DNA from: Blastococcus sp. LR1
Lineage (GTDB): Bacteria; Actinomycetota; Actinomycetes; Mycobacteriales; Geodermatophilaceae
Assembly: GCF_020166105.1 (NCBI RefSeq)
Contig: NZ_JAIUJY010000007.1
Coordinates: 62,001 to 126,000, forward strand
DNA length: 64,000 nucleotides
Direction: 5' to 3'
Numbering within the stretch: the stretch's first letter is position 1; each line of letters starts with the position of its first letter. Under the pieces are notes generated by a model. That model worked only from the letters and a program-made list of their open reading frames with translations. It had not been told where the DNA came from and did no database searches. The translations under genes and the position numbers were made by a program. Positions 35,210-42,924 of this stretch are shown piece after piece.

Positions 35210-35869
35210 TCAGGCGGTGGCGGTGGACAACCGGCGGGCGGCGGTCTCCGCGGCGCTGACGAGCTCCTCGTCGGGCGCCAGGCCGCAGGACCGCAGCCAG
35301 GTCGCGAGCATCCGGTGGCCGCCCTCGGTCAGGACCGACTCGGGGTGGAACTGGACACCCTCGATCGGGAGCTCGCGGTGGCGCAGCGCCATCACCAGAC
35401 CCGACGGGGTGTGCCCGGTGACCTCGAGCTCGTCCGGGACGGTGGCGGGGTCGACGGCGAGCGAGTGGTACCGCGTCGCGGTGAAGGGGGTGGGCAGTCC
35501 GGCGAGGACCCCGTGCCCCTCGTGCACGACCTCGCTGGTCTTCCCGTGCAGCAGCTCCGGGGCGCGGACCACCACGGCCCCGAACGCCTCGGCGATCGCC
35601 TGGTGGCCGAGGCAGACCCCGAGGACGGGCGTGCCCTGCTCGGCCGCCGCCCGCACCATCGGCACGGTCACACCCGCATCGGCGGGGGCGCCGGGGCCGG
35701 GGGAGAGCAGCACCCCGGCGACGTCGAGGTCGGCCAGCTCGTCCACGGTGACGGCGTCGTTGCGGCGGACCACGCAGCGCACGCCCAGCTGGCCCAGGTA
35801 CTGGACCAGGTTGTAGACGAAGCTGTCGAAGTTGTCGACGACGAGGACCGGTCGGTCGTCGGTGCCCAT
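35210..35869 (-). CDS. trpG: Aminodeoxychorismate/anthranilate synthase glutamine amidotransferase subunit
   Basis: 219 residues, class I glutamine amidotransferase: DNFDSFVYNLVQYL, LLSPGPGAP, GVCLGHQAI (nucleophile Cys), RYHSLAV and GVQFHPESVLT (catalytic His and Glu). It supplies ammonia for p-aminobenzoate or anthranilate synthesis. The position next to pknB is where M. tuberculosis has trpG (Rv0013); pabA would be an equally valid name, and it may serve both pathways. Convergent with pknB. Confidence 0.93.
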   Translation of the reverse strand: MGTDDRPVLVVDNFDSFVYNLVQYLGQLGVRCVVRRNDAVTVDELADLDVAGVLLSPGPGAPADAGVTVPMVRAAAEQGTPVLGVCLGHQAIAEAFGAVVVRAPELLHGKTSEVVHEGHGVLAGLPTPFTATRYHSLAVDPATVPDELEVTGHTPSGLVMALRHRELPIEGVQFHPESVLTEGGHRMLATWLRSCGLAPDEELVSAAETAARRLSTATA

Positions 35870-35917
35870 CGGAGTCGCTCCTCGTCGGTGCTCGCCGGGC
35901 CACGGCCGGACAGCTGG

Positions 35918-36664
35918 TCAGCCGGCGGCGGCGTACTGCAGGGTGAGGCCGCCATCGTAGGCGGGGACCGACACCTCGGACCGCTCGCGTACCTCGAACG
36001 TGAGGCCGAACGCGGTGGCTGCCTCGCGGAGGATGGCGATCTGCCGCGAGGAGTTGAGTGCGCTGCGGACGGCGGACGCGTCCACGACGGCGGAGACGAC
36101 GAACGGCGGGGAGTACGTCCGCCCCTGCAGCAGCAGCGTGTTCCCGACGCACCGGACCGCGCTCGTGGAGATCAGGCGCTGGTCCATGACGGCGACCCCC
36201 TCGGCGCCGGCGGCCCACACCGCGTTGACGACCGCCTGGACGTCGCTCTGGTGGATGACGACGTCGTCGGGCCGGGCGTTGCTGGGCAGGCTGCCGTCGG
36301 AGCGCGGGGGTGCGTCGTCGAGGGTGATCACCACGCCGGCGCCGGCCACCGGGGTCAGCCCGGCCGCGGGTCCACCGGCGGCCCCCTCGGCCGTCGCCTC
36401 GGCGACGACGCTGTTGCGGGACGCCGCCTCCTCCGTGAGCTCCTGGACCTGCCGCTGGAGCGCCGTCAGCTGATCCGCCTGGCGGGCGACGGCGGAATCG
36501 CGCTCCTCGATGAGCTCGGAGAGCTGGGTGATCTCCCCTGCGCGCAGATCGGTGCCCTGAGCGGTCCGGCCGGAGGTCGCGAACAGCAACCCCGCCGCGA
36601 GCGCCACCACCGGGACCAGCACGCTCCAGGCCGAGGGCCGGCGGCGCAGGATCGACAGGTCCAC
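35918..36664 (-). CDS. DUF881-family protein, membrane-anchored
   Basis: 248 residues. One N-terminal membrane helix (SVLVPVVALAAGLLFATSG), a coiled-coil (EITQLSELIEERDSAVARQADQLTALQRQVQELTEEA), and the DUF881 domain (GAGVVITLDDAP; VIHQSDVQAVVNAVWAAGAEGVAVMDQRL). Conserved beside crgA and pknB in Actinobacteria, hinting at a division or envelope role. I use the GTG at 36664 because GGAGG lies 5 nt upstream; a GTG two codons earlier abuts the ribosome-binding site. Confidence 0.92.
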   Translation of the reverse strand: MDLSILRRRPSAWSVLVPVVALAAGLLFATSGRTAQGTDLRAGEITQLSELIEERDSAVARQADQLTALQRQVQELTEEAASRNSVVAEATAEGAAGGPAAGLTPVAGAGVVITLDDAPPRSDGSLPSNARPDDVVIHQSDVQAVVNAVWAAGAEGVAVMDQRLISTSAVRCVGNTLLLQGRTYSPPFVVSAVVDASAVRSALNSSRQIAILREAATAFGLTFEVRERSEVSVPAYDGGLTLQYAAAG

Positions 36665-36743
36665 GGGCACCTCCTGAGGGTCGGCGGGCGACGCGGGACG
36701 GCTCGGTCGGGTGCGGGAGCGCCGTCCGCGTTGCCAGGAAGTT

Positions 36744-36749
36744 TAGGCT
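36744..36749 (+). promoter_or_regulatory. Possible crgA promoter -10 (TAGGCT)
   Basis: TAGGCT (within GTTTAGGCTGG) about 55 bp upstream of the crgA start, in the divergent DUF881-crgA spacer. Same hexamer as upstream of pknB. No matching -35 found. Confidence 0.3.
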
Positions 36750-36803
36750 GGTCCTCGAAGCGGTCCGGGGAAGACGAGCCCCGCCCCCGGGAGGGAGTAC
36801 GCG

Positions 36804-37076
36804 TTGCCCAAGTCCAAGGTGCGCAAGAAGTCGGTGTACACCCCGCCGGAGGAGGCCCTCCGCGCCCGGGGCGGCCAGGCGAAGGTCCTGCAGCCGAGCC
36901 CGCGCTGGTACGCGCCGGTGATGGTCGGGCTCATGCTGATCGGGCTGCTGTGGATCGTCGTCTACTACGTCGCCGGAGACCGGATCCCGTTCCTGGTGTC
37001 CCTGTCGGCGTGGAACTTCGCCATCGGCTTCGGCGTGATGGTCGCCGGCCTGCTCATGTCGATGCGCTGGCGCTGA
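36804..37076 (+). CDS. crgA: CrgA: cell division protein
   Basis: 90 residues. Basic N-terminus (MPKSKVRKK) and two transmembrane helices (WYAPVMVGLMLIGLLWIVVYYV and WNFAIGFGVMVAGLLMSM), the length and topology of CrgA. CrgA coordinates the divisome with FtsZ, FtsI and CwsA in Actinobacteria. TTG start after GGGAGGGAG. Followed by a strong terminator. Confidence 0.95.
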   Translation: MPKSKVRKKSVYTPPEEALRARGGQAKVLQPSPRWYAPVMVGLMLIGLLWIVVYYVAGDRIPFLVSLSAWNFAIGFGVMVAGLLMSMRWR

Positions 37077-37116
37077 GGAGACACCCTCCTGCGGAGGGTC
37101 ACTGCGCGACGGTCAT

Positions 37117-37151
37117 CGAGGCCCTCGTCCCCCAGCGGGACGGGGGCCTCG
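37117..37151 (+). terminator. Hairpin terminator after crgA
   Basis: 15-pair stem (one G-T pair), arms CGAGGCCCTCGTCCC and GGGACGGGGGCCTCG, 5-nt loop, 40 bp after the crgA stop. A smaller hairpin (ACCCTCC-TGC-GGAGGGT) lies just before it. Confidence 0.8.
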
Positions 37152-37543
37152 TCCGTTCCGGGAGCCGTCCGGGCAGGTCGCGGCGGCGCTGTGGACGATG
37201 TGCACAAGGCGGTCGCCGTCATCCACAGGTCGACATGGCGCTCCACCCCCAGGGTTGTCCACCGAGTGTGGAGGGACGCCGGGCCACGGAACCGCGCTGA
37301 CCTGCGGTTTCTCCTCTGATGGGACTCGTGTGACAGGACGTCCACCCGCGTAACTACACCTGTGTGAGTCTGTCCCCAGCTGTGTACCCAGCTGTGGACG
37401 AGTCGACATGTCCGTCCCCCGGGGACGGTCGATGCACACCGGGGGTACCCCTCTGACCTGCGGATACGCCGGTTACACGCGGCATGTGGACGGACCCGTC
37501 CGGTCACCACCACCCGGCTCCGCCGGACCGGGACGCCGGGACG
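37152..37543. other. Gene-free stretch with DnaA-box-like sequences
   Basis: No supported gene lies between crgA and the thiolase. The stretch holds five near matches to the actinobacterial DnaA box TTGTCCACA: TGTGGACGA (37190 and 37393), TCATCCACA (37219), TTGTCCACC (37255), TGTGGACGG (37485). Also CCCAGCTGTG repeated at 37375 and 37387, 12 bp apart. It might titrate or bind DnaA near the origin, or be chance. It is not placed where oriC is expected. Confidence 0.45.
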
Positions 37544-37580
37544 CGACAGCCCCCGGCCATCGGGTGGCCGGGGGCTGTCG
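37544..37580 (-). terminator. Hairpin terminator after the thiolase gene
   Basis: Perfect 16-bp stem (CGACAGCCCCCGGCCA and complement) with a 5-nt loop, 24 bp beyond the stop of the leftward thiolase gene. Confidence 0.88.
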
Positions 37581-37604
37581 TGGACGCGGTCGTCGCCGCG
37601 GGGA

Positions 37605-38765
37605 TCAGGCGTCGAGCAGCTCCAGCACGGTGGCGTTGGCCATGCCGCCGCCCTCGCACATCGTCTGCAGCCCGTACCGGGTGCCGGTGGCCTGCATCTG
37701 GTGGATCAGCGTGGTCATGATCCGGGCACCCGAGCCACCCAGCGGGTGGCCGAGGGCGATGGCCCCGCCGACCGGGTTCAGCCGGTTCGGGTCGGCGCCG
37801 AGGTCGGCCAGCCAGGCCAGGGGCACCGGCGCGAACGCCTCGTTGACCTCGAAGATGCCGATGTCGTCGACCGACAGGCCGGAGCGGGCCAGCACCTTCT
37901 GCGTCGCCGGGATCGGCGCGGTCAGCATGATGACCGGGTCGTCGCCGGCCATGACGGTGGTGTGGATGCGGACGATCGGGCGCAGGCCGAGCTCACGCGC
38001 CTTCTCGCTCGTCGTCACCAGCAGCGCCGCGGACCCGTCGGAGATCTGGCTGGCGTTGCCGGCGCTGATGACGCCGTCCTCCTTGAAGGGGGTCTTGAGC
38101 GAGCCGAGCTTCTCCAGCGTGCCGCCGGCCCGGATGCCCTCGTCTGCGCGGATCACGGTGCCGTCGTCCAGGGTGACCGGCGCGATCTCCTCGTCGAACG
38201 CCCCGTCGGCCTGGGCCTTCGCCGCCTTCTCGTGGGAAGCGAGGCTGAACTCGTCGAGCTGGGTGCGGGAGAGCCCCCACCGCTCGGCGATCATCTCCGC
38301 GCCGATGCCCTGGTTCGGGTGGACGCCGCCGTAGCGCGCCATGAACCGGGGGCCCAGTGGCTTCCCCGCCGAGCCGTCGCCGCGGGCGGCCCCCATGGGG
38401 ACCCGGCTCATCGACTCGACGCCACCGGCGACGACGACGTCGGCCTGGCCGCTGATCACGGTGGCGGCGGCGAACGCGACCGCCTGCTGGGAGGAGCCGC
38501 ACTGGCGGTCGATGGTGGTGCCCGGGACCGACTCGGGCCAGCCGGCGGCGAGCGCGGCGTTGCGGCCGATGTTGAAGGTCTGCTCGCCGACCTGGCTCAC
38601 ACAGCCCCAGAACACGTCCTCGACGACGGCGGGGTCGATGCCCGACCGCTCGGCCAGCGACTCCAGCACGTGGGCGGAGAGGTCGACGGCGTGCACGCCG
38701 GAGAGCCCTCCTCCGCGCTTGCCCACCGGTGTACGGACTGCGGCACAGATGACGGCATCACGCAT
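37605..38765 (-). CDS. Acetyl-CoA C-acyltransferase (thiolase)
   Basis: 386 residues. TTIDRQCGSSQQAVAFAA carries the nucleophile Cys; GGVESMSRVPMG, NEAFAPVPLAW, GGAIALGHPLGGSGARI (His) and MCEGGGMANATV (second Cys) complete the thiolase active site. It catalyses reversible acetyl-CoA transfer in fatty-acid degradation or acetoacetyl-CoA synthesis. ATG after GGAG. It is not in an operon with a hydratase-dehydrogenase, so the direction is undetermined. Confidence 0.94.
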   Translation of the reverse strand: MRDAVICAAVRTPVGKRGGGLSGVHAVDLSAHVLESLAERSGIDPAVVEDVFWGCVSQVGEQTFNIGRNAALAAGWPESVPGTTIDRQCGSSQQAVAFAAATVISGQADVVVAGGVESMSRVPMGAARGDGSAGKPLGPRFMARYGGVHPNQGIGAEMIAERWGLSRTQLDEFSLASHEKAAKAQADGAFDEEIAPVTLDDGTVIRADEGIRAGGTLEKLGSLKTPFKEDGVISAGNASQISDGSAALLVTTSEKARELGLRPIVRIHTTVMAGDDPVIMLTAPIPATQKVLARSGLSVDDIGIFEVNEAFAPVPLAWLADLGADPNRLNPVGGAIALGHPLGGSGARIMTTLIHQMQATGTRYGLQTMCEGGGMANATVLELLDA

Positions 38766-38855
38766 GGACCCACTCCTCGTCGACGACCCGAGCGACCGAT
38801 CAGTCACCCCTGACCGCGATCGTATGTGCCGCAGGCCACTGGCAGGGTGGGGGCC

Positions 38856-39266
38856 GTGCGCTGGTCCCCTCCCCTCGTCCTGCCCGTCGTCCTCGCCGCC
38901 TGCGGGCTGGTGCTCGGCGCGGTCGCCGGAATGCTCGAGGACGCCGGCCGCGTCCTGATCGGGGCCGCGGCGCTGCTGCTGATCGTGCTGGCCGCGCGGG
39001 ACGCCGTGCTGCGCCCACGCCTGCTCGCGGCCGAGGACGGGCTTGAGGTCGCGACCCTCACCGGTCGGCGGGTCCTGCCGTGGGGCCGGCTGCAGGTGCG
39101 GGTGCGGAAGACGCGGCGGTGGGGAACGACGGCGCGCACGCTGGAGCTGGACACCGCCACGGGCCCGGACGACGACGGCGTCCTCGTCGTCCTCGGCCGC
39201 TGGGAGCTCGGCGCCGACCCCGAGGAGGTCGCGCGGGACCTGGCGGCGTGGCGGAACGGCGGCTAG
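38856..39266 (+). CDS. Small membrane protein with bacterial PH-like domain
   Basis: 136 residues. Two N-terminal hydrophobic segments (LVLPVVLAACGLVLGAVAGML and VLIGAAALLLIVLAARDAV), then a beta-rich PH-like part (RPRLLAAEDGLEVATLTGRRVLPWGRLQVRVRK; LGADPEEVARDLAAWR). Typical of actinobacterial PH-domain proteins of unknown role. GTG start at 38856. Its end overlaps the end of the convergent rhomboid gene by 4 bp. Confidence 0.85.
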   Translation: MRWSPPLVLPVVLAACGLVLGAVAGMLEDAGRVLIGAAALLLIVLAARDAVLRPRLLAAEDGLEVATLTGRRVLPWGRLQVRVRKTRRWGTTARTLELDTATGPDDDGVLVVLGRWELGADPEEVARDLAAWRNGG

Positions 39267-40117
39267 AGGCCGAGCACCGCGACGGTCGGCACGGTGAGCG
39301 CGACGCCGCCCAGCACCAGGGCGAGGACCCCGAGGCCGAGTCCTTGGACGGCCGGACGGCGGCGGGTGGCCACCAGCACACCCGCCGTGAGGGCCCCGGT
39401 CACCAGACCGCCGAGGTGGCCCAGCAGCGAGATGCCGGGCAGGAAGCTGAAGACGACGTAGACGGCGACCAGGGTGAGCACCCCCCGCACGTCCTGCCTC
39501 CTGGCCAGCGCGAGGACCGCCAGGGCGCCCAGGAGGCCGTAGATGGCCCCGGAGGCGCCCGCGACGGGTACGCGGGGGTCGCCGAACAGCTGGATGGCCA
39601 CGGCCCCGCCCAGCGCGGAGACGAGGTACAGGGCCAGGTACCGGACCCGGCCCAGCGCGTTCTCCAGCTCCGAACCCAGGAACAGCAGCGCCAGCATGTT
39701 CATGAGCAGGTGGACCGGGCCGATGTGCACGAACGCGGCGGTGACCACGCGCCACCACTGGTCGAACAGCGAGACGCCGTAGGGCCACTGGGACAGCGCG
39801 TCGAAGGCTGGGGAGTCGGAGTTCGACAGCGGCGCGTTGCCCACCGTCACCGCGGACACGGCGGTGACGACGAAGACGGCGACGTTGACGGCCACGAGGC
39901 CGACGCTGACCACGCCCCACCGACGGCCGGCGGAGCGCCAGGCCCCCTGCTCCCGCGGCGTGCGGACCGAGGCGTTGCCCTCGCGGACGCACTCCGGGCA
40001 CTGGAACCCCACCGAGGCGGGGACCATGCACTCGGGGCAGATCGGGCGGCCGCAGCGGGTGCAGGAGATGCCGGTCGGCCGGTCCTGATGCCGGTAGCAC
40101 GTGCGCGGAGGGGGCAC
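39263..40117 (-). CDS. Rhomboid-family intramembrane serine protease with N-terminal zinc ribbon
   Basis: 284 residues. An N-terminal B-box-like zinc-binding module (CYRHQDRPTGISCTRCGRPICPECM ... FQCPEC) precedes six or more membrane segments. Catalytic Ser in GASGAIYGLLGA and His in LLGHLGGLVTGAL; HLLMNMLALLFLGSELE is the conserved helix 2. It cleaves membrane proteins; substrates unknown. GTG start. Downstream of the cyclophilin gene with a short gap. Confidence 0.93.
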   Translation of the reverse strand: MPPPRTCYRHQDRPTGISCTRCGRPICPECMVPASVGFQCPECVREGNASVRTPREQGAWRSAGRRWGVVSVGLVAVNVAVFVVTAVSAVTVGNAPLSNSDSPAFDALSQWPYGVSLFDQWWRVVTAAFVHIGPVHLLMNMLALLFLGSELENALGRVRYLALYLVSALGGAVAIQLFGDPRVPVAGASGAIYGLLGALAVLALARRQDVRGVLTLVAVYVVFSFLPGISLLGHLGGLVTGALTAGVLVATRRRPAVQGLGLGVLALVLGGVALTVPTVAVLGL

Positions 40118-40155
40118 CGGCTGCCCGCCGGCGCCCCCTCCGAGCGGACCGGTGC

Positions 40156-40689
40156 TCAGCTGCGCTGAACCTCGACGGACTCGATCACCACGTCCTCGAC
40201 GGGGCGGTCGTTCCGGCCGGTCTGCACGCCGACGATGCGGTCGACGACGTCACGGCTCTCCTGGTCGGCGACCTCACCGAAGATGGTGTGCTTGCCGGTC
40301 AGCCAGGCGGTGGCGCCCACGGTGATGAAGAACTGCGAGCCGTTCGTGCCCGGGCCGGCGTTGGCCATGGCGAGCAGGTAGGGCTTGGTGAAGGCCAGGT
40401 CGGGGTGGATCTCGTCGCCGAACTGGTAGCCGGGACCACCGATGCCCTGACCGAGCGGGTCGCCGCCCTGGATCATGAAGCCGGAGATGATCCGGTGGAA
40501 GATCGTGCCGTCGTACAGCTTGGCGGTGGTCTTCTCGCGGGTCGCGGGGTGCGTCCACTCGCGGAGGCCCTCGGCCAGGTCGGCGAAGTTGGCGACCGTC
40601 TTCGGAGCGTGGTCGGGGAACAGGTCCACGGTGATGTCGCCGTGGTTGGTGTGCAGGACCGCGCGGCGGGCGGGAGTCGATTCAGTCAC
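40156..40689 (-). CDS. ppiA: Peptidyl-prolyl cis-trans isomerase (cyclophilin)
   Basis: 177 residues, single-domain cyclophilin: FADLAEG, FHRIISGFMIQGGDPLGQGIGGPGYQFGDE (catalytic Arg), LAMANAGPGTNGSQFFIT and LTGKHTIFGEVAD. No signal peptide, so cytoplasmic; M. tuberculosis has ppiA in the same origin-proximal neighbourhood. It assists protein folding at Xaa-Pro bonds. GTG start. A ParB-type palindrome lies about 55 bp upstream. Confidence 0.94.
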   Translation of the reverse strand: MTESTPARRAVLHTNHGDITVDLFPDHAPKTVANFADLAEGLREWTHPATREKTTAKLYDGTIFHRIISGFMIQGGDPLGQGIGGPGYQFGDEIHPDLAFTKPYLLAMANAGPGTNGSQFFITVGATAWLTGKHTIFGEVADQESRDVVDRIVGVQTGRNDRPVEDVVIESVEVQRS

Positions 40690-40742
40690 GGCTCCACTCT
40701 CCCACCGTCACCGGGGACGCGACGCCGCACCCCGTCGTCCGG

Positions 40743-40758
40743 TGCTCCACGTGGAACA
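40743..40758. other. parS-like ParB-binding site (one mismatch)
   Basis: TGCTCCACGTGGAACA, one base off the 16-bp palindrome TGTTCCACGTGGAACA. It sits in the divergent spacer between ppiA and the CMD-family gene, 640 bp from the left end of the mobile element. Confidence 0.65.
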
Positions 40759-40810
40759 TCGGACGTCGGGATCTACCGCTCGAGCACCGACGGCCCTACC
40801 GTGCTCGCCC

Positions 40811-41392
40811 ATGTTCCTGACGACGGCGCCCGACTCCGCCGGAGCCGATCGGCTCTACGACGACGACAGGCGCGAGCAGGGTTTCGTCATGAACGGATCC
40901 CGGCTGTGGGCGCACTCGCCTGCGCTGCACGACGAGCTGTTCGCGCTGCTGCGGGGTGCCGCGGAGGAGGCCGGACTGGGCACGCGGGAACGAGGGGTGC
41001 TGGTCACCGCCTGCGCGTCGACGCTGGGCGACGCCTACTGCAGCCTGGCGTGGGGAACCAGGCTGGGACAGGTGGCCGGCGACGAGCTGGCGGCCGCGGT
41101 CCTCTCCGGCACCGACAGCGGCCTGGATGCCCGGGAGCAGGCCCTGGCGCGCTGGGCGCGCCTGGTCGCCGCCGATCCGAACGGCACCGACGCCGAGGAC
41201 GTGCAGGCCCTCCGGGACAACGGGTTCGACGAACGGCAGATCCTGGCGATCACCGCGTACACCGCGCTGCGGCTGGCCTTCAGCACGGTGAACGACGCGC
41301 TGGGCGTGCGACCGGAGCCCGAACTCGTGACGGGTGCGCCGGAGGCGGTGCGGGAGGTGGTCACCTGGGGTCGCGTTCCGGAGGGGACCTGA
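40811..41392 (+). CDS. Carboxymuconolactone decarboxylase-family protein (AhpD-like fold)
   Basis: 193 residues. LLRGAAEEAGLGTRERGVLVTACASTLGDAYCSLAWGTRLGQ and DEREQ-like helices (LDAREQALARWARLVAADPNG; GFDERQILAITAYTALRLAFSTVNDALGV) match the CMD/AhpD all-alpha fold. Only one Cys is at the position of the AhpD CxxC, so peroxidase-linked activity is doubtful. It ends 4 bp before the 43-bp att repeat and is the last chromosomal gene left of the element. Confidence 0.85.
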   Translation: MFLTTAPDSAGADRLYDDDRREQGFVMNGSRLWAHSPALHDELFALLRGAAEEAGLGTRERGVLVTACASTLGDAYCSLAWGTRLGQVAGDELAAAVLSGTDSGLDAREQALARWARLVAADPNGTDAEDVQALRDNGFDERQILAITAYTALRLAFSTVNDALGVRPEPELVTGAPEAVREVVTWGRVPEGT

Positions 41393-41396
41393 GTGT

Positions 41397-41439
41397 GTGG
41401 AGACGAGGGGAATCGAACCCCTAACCCCCGCCTTGCAAA
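41397..41439. repeat. Left attachment repeat (displaced tRNA-Ala 3' half)
   Basis: 43 bp identical to 52923-52965. It is the original chromosomal 3' half of tRNA-Ala left behind after insertion. It lacks the 5' half, so it is not a functional tRNA. Divergence begins right after TTGCAAA in the anticodon loop. Confidence 0.95.
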
Positions 41440-41504
41440 ACCGGACGAGGCGTGGTTTGGCGCAGTGGGCTGTGACTGAAAAACCGTTCTGACCAGCGCT
41501 TTTA

Positions 41505-41530
41505 TCGTTGGCCGTTGTCGGGCGTCGTTG
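41505..41530 (+). repeat. 26-bp sequence shared with the relaxase upstream region
   Basis: TCGTTGGCCGTTGTCGGG and following bases match 47542-47567 at 20 of 26 positions, mostly C/T or A/G changes. One copy is at the element left end and one directly upstream of the relaxase start, so a shared protein-binding or processing site is possible. Confidence 0.45.
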
Positions 41531-41547
41531 GCCGATTCTGACCGTTT

Positions 41548-41577
41548 TGCGGACTATCTGCGGACTGTGTGCGGACT
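41548..41577 (+). repeat. Left integrase arm-site iterons (3 x TGCGGACT, 11-bp phase)
   Basis: TGCGGACT at 41548, 41559 and 41570, exactly 11 bp apart and in the same orientation, about 110 bp inside the left repeat. The same octamer with the same 11-bp phase occurs at the other end (52833-52862). The likely role is binding of the integrase N-terminal domain. Confidence 0.75.
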
Positions 41578-41889
41578 CGCCGCCTCGCCCACGGCCACTC
41601 TCGGACGCCCCGCCCCGGGCCCCCGAGCCCGATCGCGGTCCGCAGCGCAGTGAGGGCACCCGCCCCATCCCCCGCGGGAGCCTCTCCGACTGCACCGGCC
41701 GCCGGAAGGGCGCTGCGCGTCCCTGCGGGATGGGCCTACGGCCCACCCTTCCCCCGGCGCGGCACAGTCGGAGGAGAGCTGGTTATGGGGAAGCGGGGTG
41801 CGCAGTGGGCTGATCGCCGACATCTGCCTGTCACGCTCCGCTCCCGGGCGCGCCCACTGCCTCGTGCTTCGACCCACCAGGGACGGGGG

Positions 41890-42456
41890 TCAACGGCCGG
41901 CTGCCGGCGGCGGGTCCTCTGACCAGGATCGGTACAGCTGGTGGATGCCCTCCGACTCCGCCACAACAGTTCGCCACTGGGCGTTCTGCGGCTCCGCGCC
42001 CATCTCGATGCACCACTGCACCGCCGACTCCAAGGTCTGGCGCGGCGTGACGAAGTGACCGTCCGGACGGACGGTGTAGAGGTGAAGATGGGGAAAGGTG
42101 GCGTGGCTCTTGCCGGCCGGATGCCAGTGCATCGCCCAGAGCTTCTCGTTGTCCGGTGACCGGAACTCGTACAGGTAGGCCAAAGTGGTGACCCGCCAGC
42201 GCCCCTGCTGGATGTCGTACTTCTCGGGGTCGGTAGGGATGATCCTGTAGTGCATGGACGCCTGGAACCGGCAGCCGGCCGCGCCACCGCGCAGCACAAG
42301 GCCGTCTCCGCCGTTCAGGCTCCAGACGTGCGTCTTGCCCGTGCCCGCGCGGCCGTCGGGTGAGACGACGACCTTGCCCGTGCCCAGGCAGGCCACGGCA
42401 CGTTCGATGGGCGCCAGGAACGCTTCAACGGCTCGGTACGGCGACGCTCCCGGCAC
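41890..42456 (-). CDS. Unknown protein, TumE/DUF6516-like His motif; candidate toxin
   Basis: 188 residues. The middle reads MHYRIIPTDPEKYD ... RVTTLAYLYEFRSPDN, then LWAMHWHP, then HATFPHLHLYTV and PRQTLESAVQWCI. The spaced His residues with TFPHxH recall the DUF6516/TumE toxin fold (RYDN..HH..TFPHHKH), recognised by eye only. It also contains GRAGTGKT, but no Walker B, so a true P-loop is doubtful. It follows the 70-residue gene by 6 bp, the usual order for antitoxin-toxin operons. GTG start. Family assignment is tentative. Confidence 0.65.
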   Translation of the reverse strand: MPGASPYRAVEAFLAPIERAVACLGTGKVVVSPDGRAGTGKTHVWSLNGGDGLVLRGGAAGCRFQASMHYRIIPTDPEKYDIQQGRWRVTTLAYLYEFRSPDNEKLWAMHWHPAGKSHATFPHLHLYTVRPDGHFVTPRQTLESAVQWCIEMGAEPQNAQWRTVVAESEGIHQLYRSWSEDPPPAAGR

Positions 42457-42462
42457 GAGGCG

Positions 42463-42675
42463 TCAGCGTACGAGAGGCAGTGCCATGAGCACGTCGAGCA
42501 GTCCCGGGTGGACATCGGGGTCGACGTCCTCGAACTTGCCACCGTCGAGGGCCGCGAGGAACTCTTCACCGCTCACGTCCAGGGCGGTGCGGGCGATTCG
42601 GTCGAAAGCTGCGGCGGCTTCCTCCGGGTTGAGCTCGCTGACTTCGACAGACGCACTGCTCTCTGCGATCGACAC
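42463..42675 (-). CDS. Small acidic protein, candidate antitoxin partner
   Basis: 70 residues from the GTG at 42675, 6 nt after GGGAGG. Sequence features: LNPEEAAAAFDRIARTALDVSGEEFLAALDGG and a C-terminal LLDVLMALPLVR. Short actinobacterial proteins with the SGEEFL...GEF...LIP ending are common but uncharacterised. No DNA-binding motif is obvious. It is preceded by three TCCACA iterons at 12-bp spacing and followed closely by the 188-residue gene. Confidence 0.7.
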   Translation of the reverse strand: MSIAESSASVEVSELNPEEAAAAFDRIARTALDVSGEEFLAALDGGKFEDVDPDVHPGLLDVLMALPLVR

Positions 42676-42694
42676 GGTCACCCTCCCTTCTCCG

Positions 42695-42724
42695 TCCACA
42701 GGTCCATCCACAAGTATGTCCACA
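42695..42724 (-). repeat. Three 12-bp iterons (TCCACA) upstream of the small-protein gene
   Basis: TCCACA ends at 42700, 42712 and 42724 (starts 42695, 42707, 42719), exactly 12 bp apart. They lie 20-50 bp upstream of the GTG at 42675, where the promoter should be, so an autoregulatory operator is likely. The units (GTCCACA, ATCCACA, GTCCACA) also resemble DnaA boxes. Confidence 0.65.
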
Positions 42725-42924
42725 CCCACGTGTCTACAGGGTGCCACCGACGGAAACGTCGCGGCGAGCCGAGGCGTATGCGCGTCACACGTTCGGGGCC
42801 CGGCCGTTGCCGACAGGCACCAAGCAGGTCCGGGCGATGAAGCTTCGGCGGACGCTCAGCGCGACCGGCCTTCTTCGGCCTCGACGGGGCCCTGCGCATC
42901 GGCACGATCACCTTCTCTGGCCGG

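Larger units (their letters stand above)
41440..41889. other. Left end of the element, no supported gene
   Basis: 450 bp without a convincing gene; a 107-codon leftward frame here is Arg/Gly-rich and looks spurious. It holds the arm-site iterons at 41548-41577 and a sequence at 41505-41530 that matches 20 of 26 bases upstream of the relaxase gene (47542-47567). Confidence 0.5.

Noticed and set aside
33324-36218. 1105-codon leftward open frame across pknB, trpG and DUF881
   Set aside because: Antisense or wrong-frame to three clear genes; composition is Arg/His/Gly-rich without motifs.
37190-37493. Calling the DnaA-box-like cluster oriC
   Set aside because: recF and dciA at the right edge place dnaA-dnaN and oriC beyond 64 kb; boxes here are imperfect and sparse.
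41397-41439. Second tRNA-Ala gene at the left element end
   Set aside because: Only the 3' half is present and the 5' half is missing; it is the displaced att remnant.
41890-42456. P-loop NTPase call based on GRAGTGKT in the 188-residue protein
   Set aside because: Pattern fits Walker A, but there is no Walker B or other NTPase motif and the protein is too short; likely chance.
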